From NCBI GenBank assembly GCA_902463905.1, contig CABQHF010000010.1:1-20835 (forward strand): a stretch of 20,835 nucleotides of DNA. The letters are read 5' to 3'. The DNA comes from an uncultured Faecalibacterium sp. (GTDB lineage Bacteria; Bacillota; Clostridia; Oscillospirales; Ruminococcaceae). Under the pieces are notes generated by a model. That model saw only the letters and a program-made list of their open reading frames with translations. It did no database searches and was not told the DNA's origin. Below are positions 7,037 to 14,799 of this stretch, in pieces; the stretch's first letter is position 1, and every line of letters starts with the position of its first letter. Both the position numbers and the translations under genes were made by a program.

Positions 7037-8245
7037 TTAACCGAAGATGTTGATCAGAATACCAGCAGCAACGGCAGAGCCGATAACACCGGCCACGTTG
7101 GGACCCATGGCGTGCATCAGCAGGAAGTTCTGCGGGTTCTCGCTCTGGCCCACCTTCTGGGACACACGGGCTGCCATCGGCACAGCGGAAACGCCTGCGG
7201 AACCGATCAGCGGGTTGACCTGGCCGCCGGTCACGGCGTACATCACCTTGCCGCACAGCACACCGGCTGCGGTGCCGAAGGAGAAGGCGATCAGGCCCAG
7301 CACGATGATGAACAGGGTGCGGGTGTTCAGGAAGGTGTTTGCACTGGTGGTGCAGCCAACGGACAGGGCCAGGAAGATGGTGATGATGTTCATCAGCTCA
7401 TTGCCGGCAGTCTTCTGGATGCGATCCACCACGCCGCACTCCTTCATCAGGTTGCCCAGCATCAGCATGCCCACCAGAACAGCGGCATCCGGGACGATCA
7501 GGGAAACGATGATGGTGACCATGATGGGGAAGATGACCCTCTCGGTCTTGGAGACGGTGCGCAGCTGCTTCATCACGACGGTACGTTCCTTCTTGGTGGT
7601 CAGTGCCTTCATGATGGGCGGCTGGATAACAGGCACCAGCGCCATGTAACTGTAGGCCGCCACAGCGATGGAGCCCAGCAGCTCAGGAGCCAGACGGGAG
7701 GTAACGAAGATGGCGGTGGGGCCGTCGGCACCGCCGATGATGGCGATGGCAGCGGACTGCTTCTGGGTGAAGTCCACCAGGCCGGTAGCGGCCAGCAGAC
7801 GGGCACCCATGTAAGTACCAAAGATACCGAACTGTGCGGCAGCGCCCAGCAGCAGGCTCTTGGGGTTGGAGATCAGCGGAGCAAAGTCGGTCATGGTGCC
7901 GATGCCCAGGAAAATCAGCGGCGGATAAATGCCCAGCTTGACGCCCATGTAAAGCATATCGGCAAGGCCGCCGTTGTTCAGGATCTGGACCCACATGGGG
8001 TGTTCCAAGCCGTCACCGACGAAATATTCCATGTGGATGACGCCGCTGCCCGGCAGGTTTGCCAGGATCATGCCGAATGCCATGGGCAGCAGGATCAGGG
8101 GCTCGAATTCCTTCACGATGGCGAGGTACAGCAAAAAGCAGCCCACGCAGATCATGATCGCGTACAGGTAGCCGCCGGGCTCACCGAACCGTGCAAAGCC
8201 GGAACTTTGGAAAATACCGACCAGAGTATCAATAAACTGTGTCAT
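7037..8245 (-). CDS. oadB: Sodium-translocating decarboxylase beta subunit
   Basis: A 402-residue polytopic membrane protein of the OadB/MmdB/GcdB family. It carries out the carboxybiotin decarboxylation step that drives Na+ export. Family blocks seen: GEPGGYLYAIMICVGCFLLY near the start; IYPPLIFLGIGTMTDFAPLI, holding the Asp implicated in Na+ and decarboxylation chemistry; AIIGGADGPTAIFVTSRLAP; NLMKECGVVDRIQKTAGNEL; and GPNVAGVIGSAVAAGILI at the C-terminus. Hydrophobic segments fill most of the length, as expected. AGGAGGAAGAAC directly before the ATG is a strong ribosome binding site. It starts 15 bp after oadG, in the usual order. The substrate (oxaloacetate, methylmalonyl-CoA or glutaconyl-CoA) depends on the alpha subunit, which is not in this window. 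Confidence 0.93.
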   Translation of the reverse strand: MTQFIDTLVGIFQSSGFARFGEPGGYLYAIMICVGCFLLYLAIVKEFEPLILLPMAFGMILANLPGSGVIHMEYFVGDGLEHPMWVQILNNGGLADMLYMGVKLGIYPPLIFLGIGTMTDFAPLISNPKSLLLGAAAQFGIFGTYMGARLLAATGLVDFTQKQSAAIAIIGGADGPTAIFVTSRLAPELLGSIAVAAYSYMALVPVIQPPIMKALTTKKERTVVMKQLRTVSKTERVIFPIMVTIIVSLIVPDAAVLVGMLMLGNLMKECGVVDRIQKTAGNELMNIITIFLALSVGCTTSANTFLNTRTLFIIVLGLIAFSFGTAAGVLCGKVMYAVTGGQVNPLIGSAGVSAVPMAARVSQKVGQSENPQNFLLMHAMGPNVAGVIGSAVAAGILINIFG

Positions 8246-8260
8246 GTTCTTCCTCCTGTG

Positions 8261-8623
8261 TTAAAACGGGGCCGTGGTGTCGTTCACACCGGCCTTGCCC
8301 CAGCCGTTGGTGCCGCGGCGCACCGCCTTGAGGGTGTACTTGCCATTGCCCATTGCGTGGATGGCGGCCATGATGGCAGCCACCACATCACCGGGAATGC
8401 CTTCCTCCACCTGGGGAGCCGGAGCAGCGGCCTGCTGCACCGGGGCAGCGGGCTTTGCAGGGGCGGCAGGCTTGGAGGCAGCAGCCTTTGCGGCAACCTT
8501 CTTCTTGCCCAGACCGTCGAAGATCTTGCCCTCCAGCGTGATGATCGCCATCAGCAGCACGAGGATCAAGAACACCAGCACGATACCGGTAAAGGTAACG
8601 ACGACGTCAAAACCTAAATCCAT
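8261..8623 (-). CDS. oadG: Sodium-pump decarboxylase gamma subunit (OadG-like)
   Basis: A 120-residue protein with one N-terminal membrane segment (about residues 8-28, TFTGIVLVFLILVLLMAI), a flexible Ala/Pro/Lys linker (about 45-72), and a small C-terminal region with VVAAIMAAIHAMGNGKYTLK and then RRGTNGWGKAG. This is the layout of OadG/MmdD gamma subunits, which anchor the complex and link the carboxyltransferase to the beta channel. The linker is of the length expected for gamma, and there is no biotin-carrier MKM motif. AGGAGG lies nine bases before the ATG. First gene of a two-gene unit with oadB. The exact enzyme is undetermined; the specific symbol is used in the family sense. Confidence 0.82.
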   Translation of the reverse strand: MDLGFDVVVTFTGIVLVFLILVLLMAIITLEGKIFDGLGKKKVAAKAAASKPAAPAKPAAPVQQAAAPAPQVEEGIPGDVVAAIMAAIHAMGNGKYTLKAVRRGTNGWGKAGVNDTTAPF

Positions 8624-8653
8624 GGTTTTTCCTCCTGTTTCTCAACGATTCGC

Positions 8654-8671
8654 AGCCGGTGCAGGCACCGG
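8654..8671 (-). other. Perfect hairpin in oadG leader
   Basis: GCCGGTGC and GCACCGGC are a perfect 8-bp inverted repeat around a two-base centre. It lies between the oadG promoter and its ribosome binding site, so it would form in the 5' leader. No T-run follows, so it is not a terminator; it may stabilise the message or bind a regulator. Confidence 0.5.
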
Positions 8672-8694
8672 CCGCAAAAACACGATTTGGAAAT

Positions 8695-8723
8695 AGTATA
8701 CCTTATTTTCCCATTTAATTCAA
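8695..8723 (-). promoter_or_regulatory. Promoter for oadG-oadB
   Basis: On the minus strand, -35 TTGAAT (8718-8723), 17-bp A/T-rich spacer, -10 TATACT (8695-8700). Transcription would start near 8688, about 65 bases before the oadG ATG. It starts only 38 bp beyond the mreB stop, and no terminator separates mreB from it. Confidence 0.7.
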
Positions 8724-8760
8724 CAAAAATGGACAAATTTTCTTTTTTCCCGCAACATTC

Positions 8761-9786
8761 TTACCGGCGGCCGATGCGCGGGGTGGCGTCGGTGAAGCCG
8801 GTCTCCAGCTTGTCGCCGATGCCAAGGCTCATGGCCGTGCCCAGGGCCACGCAGTTGACGGGGTCAGGGGAAACGGTCACTTCCACCTTCAGTTCCTGGG
8901 CCAGATACTCGGTCAGGCCGTGCAGCTGGGCACCGCCGCCGGTGAGCATGACGCCGTTGCGGTAGATGTCACCGGCCAGCTCCGGAGGGGTCTTTTCCAG
9001 CACCTGGTGGGCCGCCGTGCCGATCTGCTCACTGAGCATCATCACCGGCTCGTACAGGTCATCGGTGGACACGTTCACGCGCACCGGCAGGCCGGTGAGC
9101 AGGCTGCGGCCCTTGATCTCCATGGTCTCGTGGAAATCGGTCTTTTGCGGGCAGCAGGCCACATGCTTTTTCAGCTCCTCGGCGGTGCGCTGGCCGATGG
9201 CGATGCTGTACTTGTTGCGCACATGCTTGAGGATCTCCTCATCGTAGTGGTTGCCGGCCACCCGCACGCTGGTGGCCTTGACCTTGCCGCCCAGGCTCAG
9301 TACGGCGATGTCGGTGGTGCCGCCGCCGATGTCGATGATCATGCGGCCGTCCGGCTGGGTGATGTCGATGCCGGAGCCGAGGGCGGCGGCGATGGGCTCG
9401 TCGATGAGGTACACCTGACGGGCACCGGCGGCCACCACGGCCTCCACCACGGCGTCGCTCTCAATGCCGGTGATGGCGGCGGGCACGCACACGGCCACCC
9501 GGGGCTTGACCATATGGGAGCTGTACACCTGCTTGACAAAGCGGCAGATCAGCTCCCGGGTCATGGTGTGGTCGCTGATGACGCCGTCCTTCAGCGGGAA
9601 GATGGCGGAAATGTAGTTGGGGGTGCGGCCTACCATGGCCAGGGCCTTGTCGCCCGCCTCCAGCACGGAGTTCTTGCGGGTGTCCATAGCCACCACGCTG
9701 GGCTGGTTGAGCACCACGCCCTTGCCCTCCTGCGCGATGATGATGGTAGTCGTACCCAGGTCGATGCCGATATCGTTCTGTGCCAT
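8761..9786 (-). CDS. mreB: MreB/Mbl family bacterial actin
   Basis: A 341-residue actin-fold protein that organises cell-wall synthesis along membrane filaments. It begins MAQNDIGIDLGTTT (phosphate-1 loop), has MIIDIGGGTTDIAVLSLGG (phosphate-2, about residues 150-168), IDEPIAAALGSGID just before it, and GVMLTGGGAQLHGL (adenosine loop, about 280). Length fits MreB. The frame is open to 9843, but the family start is the ATG at 9786, with AAAGGA about twelve bases upstream. No mreC, mreD or rodA is nearby, so this is a solitary copy and could be an Mbl or MreBH type rather than the main MreB. Its leader contains a terminator-like hairpin. Confidence 0.9.
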   Translation of the reverse strand: MAQNDIGIDLGTTTIIIAQEGKGVVLNQPSVVAMDTRKNSVLEAGDKALAMVGRTPNYISAIFPLKDGVISDHTMTRELICRFVKQVYSSHMVKPRVAVCVPAAITGIESDAVVEAVVAAGARQVYLIDEPIAAALGSGIDITQPDGRMIIDIGGGTTDIAVLSLGGKVKATSVRVAGNHYDEEILKHVRNKYSIAIGQRTAEELKKHVACCPQKTDFHETMEIKGRSLLTGLPVRVNVSTDDLYEPVMMLSEQIGTAAHQVLEKTPPELAGDIYRNGVMLTGGGAQLHGLTEYLAQELKVEVTVSPDPVNCVALGTAMSLGIGDKLETGFTDATPRIGRR

Positions 9787-9821
9787 AAGTCGTTCGTTCC
9801 TTTCTCTTGTGCCTCTATCGT

Positions 9822-9846
9822 AAAAAGCCCGCCGGGCGGGCAAAAA
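9822..9846 (-). terminator. Intrinsic terminator or attenuator upstream of mreB
   Basis: GCCCGCC (9827-9833) and GGCGGGC (9835-9841) form a very GC-rich stem. On the minus strand it is preceded and followed by runs of five T. If the extended -10 at 9861-9869 is the mreB promoter, the hairpin lies in its leader and would attenuate; otherwise it ends the recD2 transcript. Confidence 0.65.
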
Positions 9847-9860
9847 TCAGATCAGAGTTC

Positions 9861-9869
9861 AGTATAACA
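9861..9869 (-). promoter_or_regulatory. Extended -10 promoter candidate for mreB
   Basis: On the minus strand TGTTATACT, an extended -10 (TGn plus TATACT). No good -35 is present at 17 bp; a further TATACT lies about 25 bp upstream (near 9886-9891). A start near 9854 would give a 68-base leader containing the hairpin at 9822-9846. Confidence 0.45.
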
Positions 9870-9942
9870 TAGTTGCGGCAAAAAGTATACAAGTTTTGCA
9901 GCCTTTTGCGGGGTGCGGCAAAGTCCTGCCAACATGGGCAAC

Positions 9943-10093
9943 GGCCTCGCCCTCAGATTCACGGCCTCGCCCTCTCAGTCACCTTCGGTGACAGCTCTCC
10001 CAAAGGGAGAGCCAAGGGCGTAACCGGAACGTTTCTTGCCTCTCCCTTTGGGAGAGGTGGCACGCCGTTAGGCGTGACGGAGAGGGCGAGGCC
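9943..10093. repeat. Dispersed palindromic repeat, copy A
   Basis: The element 9963-10093 has 20-bp terminal inverted repeats (GGCCTCGCCCTCTCAGTCAC at 9963-9982, complement at 10074-10093, one mismatch). Inside are GCTCTCCCAAAGGGAGAGC and CCTCTCCCTTTGGGAGAGG palindromes and two small hairpins. A near-copy of the left end stands at 9943-9962, as a partial tandem duplication. No coding capacity. Copies B (13271-13411) and C (18341-18510) share this plan. It resembles a MITE or REP-like element. Confidence 0.85.
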
Positions 10094-10105
10094 GCCGACC
10101 TGAGA

Positions 10106-10156
10106 CACGGAAATCAACTTTTGCAGCTTGACCCGGAGCAAAAGTTGATCTCCGTG
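10106..10156 (-). other. Long hairpin 7 bases past the recD2 stop
   Basis: Arms CACGGA/TCCGTG and ATCAACTTTTGC/GCAAAAGTTGAT give 18 pairs with one mismatch and a 13-base loop. It has no T-run on either side, so it is not a normal terminator. It may protect the recD2 mRNA 3' end or belong to the neighbouring repeat. Confidence 0.6.
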
Positions 10157-10162
10157 CAGCCT

Positions 10163-12388
10163 TCATTCCTCCACACGCACCTGCTCCGGCGGCAGCTCCG
10201 CCTGCAGCAGGGCGCACAGGCCGCTGTAACGCAGGTTCTGGCGCACATTGCTCATCATGCGGTTGGCCACGTCCCGCCGGCCCGCCACGATGCACAGCTT
10301 GCGTGCGCGGGTGACGCCGGTGTAGAACAGGTTGCGGTAACACAGGCGGGGCGGCACCTGCGCCACCGGCAAAATCACCGCCGGGAACTCGCTGCCCTGG
10401 CTCTTGTGCACCGTGATGGCGTAGGCGATCTCCAGTTCGTTGAGGTTCTCAGCCGGGTACACCAGCCGCCGGTCGTCCATGCGCACCACCATGGAGCGCT
10501 CTCTTGTGTTGATGCTCTCCACGATGCCGATGTCGCCGTTGTAGGCTCCCACGCCCTGTTCCCCGCCGATGCGCTGCCAGACGATCTCGTAGTTGTTGCG
10601 CACCTGCATCACCTTGTCGCCCACCCGGAACACCCGGGCCGCGCTCTGCAGCTGGGGTTTGCCCTTCTGCTCCGGGTTGAGCAGGTTCTGCAGCTCCACG
10701 TTCAGCGCCTGGGTGCCGGTGGGGCCCAGCTTTGTGGGGCAAAGCACCTGAATGTCCCGCACGGGGTCGAACCCATAGCTGCGGGGCAGCCGGGTGGTGA
10801 CCAGATCGCACACCAGCTTCTGGGCGGCGTCGCCGTCCGCTTCGAGGAAGAAGAAATCGTCCGTTTTGCCGCCCTTCTGCAGCGGCTCGCCGCAGATGAT
10901 GTGGTGGGCATTTTCCACGATGAGGCTGCGTTTGGCCTGCCGGAAGATCTCGTTGAGGCAGACGGTGGGCACGCACCCGGAGCGGATGATCTCGCCCAGC
11001 AGGTTGCCGGGGCCCACGCTGGGCAGCTGGTCGGCGTCGCCCACCATAATGATGCGGCAGCTGTAACGCAGGGCCGTGACCAGCGCCTGAAACAGCTTGA
11101 CGTCCACCATGCTCATCTCGTCCAGAATGACCACATCGCACTTGAGCAGGTTCTTGTCGTTGTGGATAAAGCTGACCACGCCGCCGGTATAGTCCACCTC
11201 CAACAGGCGGTGGATGGTGCTGGCCTTGCGGCCGGTGAGCTCGCTCAGCCGTTTGGCGGCCCGGCCCGTGGGGGCGCACAGGGCCACCCGCTCGGCCTGA
11301 TTTTCCAGCAATTGCAGGATGGCGTTCACGGTGGTGGTCTTGCCGGTGCCGGGGCCGCCGGTGAGCACCAGACAGTTCTCGGTCATGGCCTTGCGGATGG
11401 CTTCCCGCTGCAGCGGCGCATAGGCAAAGCCCTGGGTCAGTTCCAGCACCTGCAGGTTCCGGTCCAGGTCACGGGCGGTGTTCTTGCCCCGCCGGGCCAG
11501 AATGGCCAGCCGGTGGGCAATGTCCTGCTCGGCGGCCAGAAGGTCCGGCAGGTAGATGTAGGGCACGCCGTCGAACATCTTCACGCAGAGTTCTTCGGTC
11601 TCGATGCACTTGTCCAGCGCACGGGCCAGCTTTTCCGGCGGCTGGTGGATGAAGTTGGAGGCGGTTTCCAGCAGTTGGGCCCGGGGCAGGCAGGTGTGGC
11701 CGTTGCCCGCGTTGTGGCGCAAAGTGCGCAGCAGAGCGGCTTCCAGCCGCTGGGCGCAGTCGCCCTCCATGTGGTAATACTGGGCGATGCTGTCGGCGTG
11801 GCGGAAGTCCAGCTGCAGCGGCTCCCCGCACAGCAGGTAGGGGTTGGCCGAAATCGCCTGCATGGCCCCCGGCCCGAACGCCCGGAACACCTCCATGGCC
11901 TTGCGGGGGCCGATCTCGAACTGTGCCAGATAGGCGATGAGCTCCCGCATGCCGAACATCCGCTTGAACTCCTGCTGGATGCGGTCGGCCTTGTCCGGTG
12001 AGATGCCGGGCACCTGAGTGAGCCGGGCGGGGTCGTTGGCAATGACCTCCAACGCCTCGGCCCCGAACAGGTCGATGATCTTGTCCGCCGTCTTGGCCCC
12101 GATGTAGGGCAGCGACCGGCTGGCAAGGAAGGCGTACACGGCTTCCAGATCCTTGGGCATGTCCGTCTCGCACTCCTGCGCGTGGAACTGCCGGCCGTAG
12201 GTGGCGTGGTTCTCGTACCGGCCGCGGCAGATGACGCTTTCCCCGGCGTGCAGCTCCCCCACGACGCCGCACACCACGGTGATGACCCCGCCGCCGGACA
12301 CCTCGAACACGGTGTAGCCGTTGTCGGCGTTCTCGTAGATGATATCTTCCACCGTGCCTTCCAGCTGTTCCAGCTCCTGTTCTGCCAT
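10163..12388 (-). CDS. recD2: RecD2-type ATP-dependent DNA helicase
   Basis: A 741-residue superfamily 1B 5'-3' helicase, the RecBC-independent RecD2 found in many Gram-positives, with roles in repair and replication-fork support. An N-terminal OB-like domain (LEGTVEDIIYENADNGYTVF, residues 9-28) is followed by helix-hairpin-helix segments (LPYIGAKTADKIIDLFG; LTQVPGISPDKADRI). Walker A LTGGPGTGKTTTVNAIL is near 342-358, then ILDEMSMVD (II), MVGDADQLPSVGPGNLL (III), AITVHKSQGSEFPAVILP (V, with the inserted SH3-like part before it) and FYTGVTRARKLCIVAG (VI). GGGAGG lies eight bases before the ATG. It has its own promoter and no operon partners. A pair of hairpins and a repeat follow it. Confidence 0.95.
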   Translation of the reverse strand: MAEQELEQLEGTVEDIIYENADNGYTVFEVSGGGVITVVCGVVGELHAGESVICRGRYENHATYGRQFHAQECETDMPKDLEAVYAFLASRSLPYIGAKTADKIIDLFGAEALEVIANDPARLTQVPGISPDKADRIQQEFKRMFGMRELIAYLAQFEIGPRKAMEVFRAFGPGAMQAISANPYLLCGEPLQLDFRHADSIAQYYHMEGDCAQRLEAALLRTLRHNAGNGHTCLPRAQLLETASNFIHQPPEKLARALDKCIETEELCVKMFDGVPYIYLPDLLAAEQDIAHRLAILARRGKNTARDLDRNLQVLELTQGFAYAPLQREAIRKAMTENCLVLTGGPGTGKTTTVNAILQLLENQAERVALCAPTGRAAKRLSELTGRKASTIHRLLEVDYTGGVVSFIHNDKNLLKCDVVILDEMSMVDVKLFQALVTALRYSCRIIMVGDADQLPSVGPGNLLGEIIRSGCVPTVCLNEIFRQAKRSLIVENAHHIICGEPLQKGGKTDDFFFLEADGDAAQKLVCDLVTTRLPRSYGFDPVRDIQVLCPTKLGPTGTQALNVELQNLLNPEQKGKPQLQSAARVFRVGDKVMQVRNNYEIVWQRIGGEQGVGAYNGDIGIVESINTRERSMVVRMDDRRLVYPAENLNELEIAYAITVHKSQGSEFPAVILPVAQVPPRLCYRNLFYTGVTRARKLCIVAGRRDVANRMMSNVRQNLRYSGLCALLQAELPPEQVRVEE

Positions 12389-12420
12389 CTGCTCACCTCC
12401 CTGTTTGCATAATTATTTAT

Positions 12421-12453
12421 AGTATAGCCTTTTTCGGCAGATTTGTAAATCTG
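12421..12453 (-). promoter_or_regulatory. recD2 promoter with palindrome over the -35
   Basis: On the minus strand, -35 TTTACA (12444-12449), 17-bp spacer, -10 TATACT (12421-12426). The palindrome CAGATTTGTAAATCTG (12438-12453, 7-bp arms) covers the -35 and could be an operator. It does not match a Gram-positive LexA box (GAAC-N4-GTTC). Confidence 0.75.
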
Positions 12454-12590
12454 GAAGTTCGCGCCCGGCTGCTCCGGTTTGCCCGCGCTGACCAATACCG
12501 CAGCTCATGTTAGCATCTCCTAATTTGTGGCAAATTCATGTCAAAATGGTAACAGTTCCTGTTTCATCGTGAAAAATGCCAGCAAAGGCT

Positions 12591-12619
12591 TTGATTTTTT
12601 GTCAAAGTTTCCGTATAAT
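12591..12619 (+). promoter_or_regulatory. Promoter for the lipoprotein gene
   Basis: -35 TTGATT (12591-12596), 17-bp spacer, consensus -10 TATAAT (12614-12619). Start predicted near 12626, leader about 59 bases. Confidence 0.8.
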
Positions 12620-12627
12620 CATCTCCA

Positions 12628-12652
12628 AACCAATCGGCCCGACCGGTTGGTT
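12628..12652 (+). other. 5'-end stem-loop of lipoprotein mRNA
   Basis: AACCAATCGG and CCGGTTGGTT pair over ten positions (one G-U) around CCCGA. It begins within a few bases of the predicted transcript start, a position typical of stems that protect mRNA from 5'-end decay. The ribosome binding site is outside the stem. Confidence 0.55.
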
Positions 12653-12684
12653 CATTGAAACACGAAAAAAGGAGTACATCTCAT

Positions 12685-13170
12685 ATGAAACTCAAGAATG
12701 TTGCAATCGCTGCTGCCGCTCTGGCACTGGCTGTCGGCATGACCGCCTGCGGCAGCTCTTCTTCCACCGCTGCTTCCTCCTCTGTGGCATCTTCTGCTGC
12801 CGCATCCAGCGAGGCTGCAAGCTCTGAGGCTGCTTCCAGCGAGGCTGCCGAGCCCACCACTGCCGAGTACACCGTGTACAACACCACCGGTTCCAAGGTC
12901 ACCGATCTGTACCTGTACGAAGTCGGCTCCGAGGACAAGGGCGACAACCTGGCAGGCGACGGCCTGGCTGACGGCGACAGCGTGGTCATCACCCGCGACG
13001 AGGATGCCGACAAGCAGGCTGACCTGACCTATGTGCTGGAGTTCACCACCGAGGACGGCCAGACCCAGGCCTTCGAGACCCTGCACTACGAGACCACCCC
13101 GATCTCTCTGAAGAGCGTGGATGCCGCCGCAGGCGCTACCCCCATCGCTTTCGCTGCTCCGGAGCAGTAA
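12685..13170 (+). CDS. Small Ser/Ala-rich lipoprotein, function unknown
   Basis: A 161-residue exported lipoprotein. The signal peptide MKLKNVAIAAAALALAVGMT leads to a lipobox ending TAC, so Cys22 would be lipidated. Next comes a Ser/Ala/Glu linker (about 23-60) with three SSEAA repeats, visible as repeats in the DNA, then a globular part of about 100 residues starting EYTVYNTTGSKVTDLYLYEV. This part is rich in acidic residues and beta-like alternation and is of no family I recognise. The frame is open from 12655, but the ATG at 12685 has AAAAGGAG ten bases upstream and begins the signal peptide. It has its own promoter and terminator, so it is monocistronic. No neighbour points to a substrate. 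Confidence 0.85.
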   Translation: MKLKNVAIAAAALALAVGMTACGSSSSTAASSSVASSAAASSEAASSEAASSEAAEPTTAEYTVYNTTGSKVTDLYLYEVGSEDKGDNLAGDGLADGDSVVITRDEDADKQADLTYVLEFTTEDGQTQAFETLHYETTPISLKSVDAAAGATPIAFAAPEQ

Positions 13171-13205
13171 GTCAGCGTCGTAAACCGACTTTTCTGCCTT
13201 AAAAC

Positions 13206-13265
13206 AAAAGCATCTGCAACCTTCCGCCTCCAATGGCGGGATCCGTTGCAGATGCTTTTTTGTTT
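13206..13265. terminator. Bidirectional terminator between lipoprotein and MATE genes
   Basis: GCATCTGCAAC (13210-13220) and GTTGCAGATGC (13245-13255) form an 11-bp stem, with an inner CCGCC/GGCGG stem, followed by TTTTTTGTTT on the plus strand. On the minus strand it is followed by TTTTGTTTT, so it can also stop transcription from the converging MATE gene. Confidence 0.9.
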
Positions 13266-13270
13266 GAACA

Positions 13271-13411
13271 GGCTCGCCCTCTCAGTCTCGCATTCGCTCG
13301 CCAGCTCTCCCAAAGGGAGAGCCTCTGGCGTAACCATAAAGCTCACCGCATTGCCAAGGGCTCTCCCTTTGGGAGAGCTGGTATGCCCGGCAGGGCATGC
13401 CTGAGAGGGCG
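13271..13411. repeat. Dispersed palindromic repeat, copy B
   Basis: Ends GGCTCGCCCTCTCAGTC and GCCTGAGAGGGCG; inside are AGCTCTCCCAAAGGGAGAGCC and GGCTCTCCCTTTGGGAGAGCTGG, plus a TGCCCGGCAGGGCA hairpin. Same plan as copies A and C. It ends five bases short of the MATE stop codon. Confidence 0.85.
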
Positions 13412-13416
13412 TACTA

Positions 13417-14781
13417 TCAGCCCCTTGCCGCCTGCTGCGCATCGGCCTGTTTTTCGTTCTGCAGGCGCTTGCGCACCACGATGTAGGCCGGGATGAGGAA
13501 GAAGCAGGCAAAGAACCATGCCACCGGGCTTGCGATGCAGGCCGCAAAGTAGCCCCACAGCGGCACGAACCAGAAGCCCACCATGGCGCGGGCCACCATC
13601 TCGGCCACACCGGCAAACATGGCAAGGCCCGAATAGCCCAGCCCCTGGATGGTGTAGCGATAGATGATGAGCACCGCCAGTGGGATGTAGAACACGCTGT
13701 TCCAGAAGATGAAGCTCTGGGCGTTGGCCATGATGGCGGTCTCCTCGGCGTTCAGGAACAGGCCGATGAGCAGCTTATCCGTGAACCGCAGGATGAGGAA
13801 GGACGCCACACTGTACACGCAGCCGATGCCCAGCGCCGTGTACACGCCGCGGTCCACCCGCTTGAGGTCGTGGGCACCCATGTTCTGGCTGGCATAGGTG
13901 GTCATGGCGGTGCCGATGCTCTCCAGCGGCACGCTGAGGAACTGCGCCGCCTTGCTGCCGGCGGTCTGTGCGGCCACGATGTCGCTGCCCAGACCGTTCA
14001 CGGCACCCTGCAGCACCACAGAGCCGATGGCGGTGATGCTGCACTGCAGGCCCATGGGGATGCCCATGCTGCACAGCTTTGCGCAGTGGGGCAGGCTGAA
14101 TTTACCTTCCTCCCTGCTCCAGCGCAGCTCGGGGTAGTGGCGCAGGATGTACAGCAGGCTGCCCGCACCGGCCACGCCCTGGCTGAACACGGTGGCAAAG
14201 GCCGCGCCGAACACGCCCATGCGGAACACGATGATGCAGGCAAGATCCAGCCCGATGTTCAGGAAGCTGGCCACCAGCAGGAAATACAGCGGGCGTTTGC
14301 TGTCGCCCAGCGCGCGCATCAGGGCACTGGTGACATTATATAATAAGGTGAAGGGGATGCCCGCAAAGATGGTGCGGATGTAGACGTCGGCCAGGTCGAT
14401 GATGTTGTCGGGGGTGTTGGTCCACACCAGCACGGCGCGGGTGAGCGCCACGGTGACCACCGTGAGCACCGCCGCGAACAGCAGCGACAGCCACACAGTG
14501 TTGGCCGTGTAGCGGCGCATCTCTTTATAGTCCTTGGCACCGAAGGTCCAGGAGATGGGGATGGAGAAGCCGCAGGCAATGCCGTTGACGAAGCCCAGCA
14601 CCAGATAGTTCAGGCCGCCCACGCTGCCCACGGCCGCCAGCGCTTCCACGCCCACAAAGCGGCCCACGATGATGGTGTCGGCCAGGTTGTAGAACTGCTG
14701 GAACAGGCTGCCCAGCATCAGCGGCACTGCAAAGGCAAGGATCAGCTTCAGCGGGCTGCCCTGCGTCATATCCTTGGTCAT
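13417..14781 (-). CDS. MATE family multidrug efflux transporter
   Basis: A 454-residue, twelve-helix membrane protein of the MATE family (NorM/DinF/MepA-like), which exports organic cations or metabolites in exchange for Na+ or H+. Typical features are the start MTKDMTQGSPLKLILAFAVP, then GSLFQQFYNLADTIIVGRFV in helix 1-2, ALMRALGDSKRPLYFL, and ATVFSQGVAGAGSLLYIL between the halves. The open frame extends to 14874, but ATG 14781 has GGGAGG six bases upstream and begins the family sequence. It is transcribed alone from a promoter at 14886-14914, with a leader of about 98 bases that contains two terminator-like hairpins. Its substrate cannot be told from sequence. Confidence 0.92.
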   Translation of the reverse strand: MTKDMTQGSPLKLILAFAVPLMLGSLFQQFYNLADTIIVGRFVGVEALAAVGSVGGLNYLVLGFVNGIACGFSIPISWTFGAKDYKEMRRYTANTVWLSLLFAAVLTVVTVALTRAVLVWTNTPDNIIDLADVYIRTIFAGIPFTLLYNVTSALMRALGDSKRPLYFLLVASFLNIGLDLACIIVFRMGVFGAAFATVFSQGVAGAGSLLYILRHYPELRWSREEGKFSLPHCAKLCSMGIPMGLQCSITAIGSVVLQGAVNGLGSDIVAAQTAGSKAAQFLSVPLESIGTAMTTYASQNMGAHDLKRVDRGVYTALGIGCVYSVASFLILRFTDKLLIGLFLNAEETAIMANAQSFIFWNSVFYIPLAVLIIYRYTIQGLGYSGLAMFAGVAEMVARAMVGFWFVPLWGYFAACIASPVAWFFACFFLIPAYIVVRKRLQNEKQADAQQAARG

Positions 14782-14799
14782 AGTTTTCCTCCCATCCAT

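Noticed and set aside
6932..8617. Open frame of 561 codons on the plus strand opposite oadB and oadG
   Set aside because: Gln/His/Asp/Gly-rich antisense of two conserved membrane-protein genes; no ribosome binding site or family motif.
10121..12001. Open frame of 626 codons on the plus strand opposite recD2
   Set aside because: Antisense of a complete recD2 with all helicase motifs; composition is an artefact of the opposite strand.
12389..12460. LexA (SOS) box upstream of recD2
   Set aside because: The palindrome there is CAGATTT/AAATCTG and does not fit GAAC-N4-GTTC; no match was seen upstream of pcrA either.
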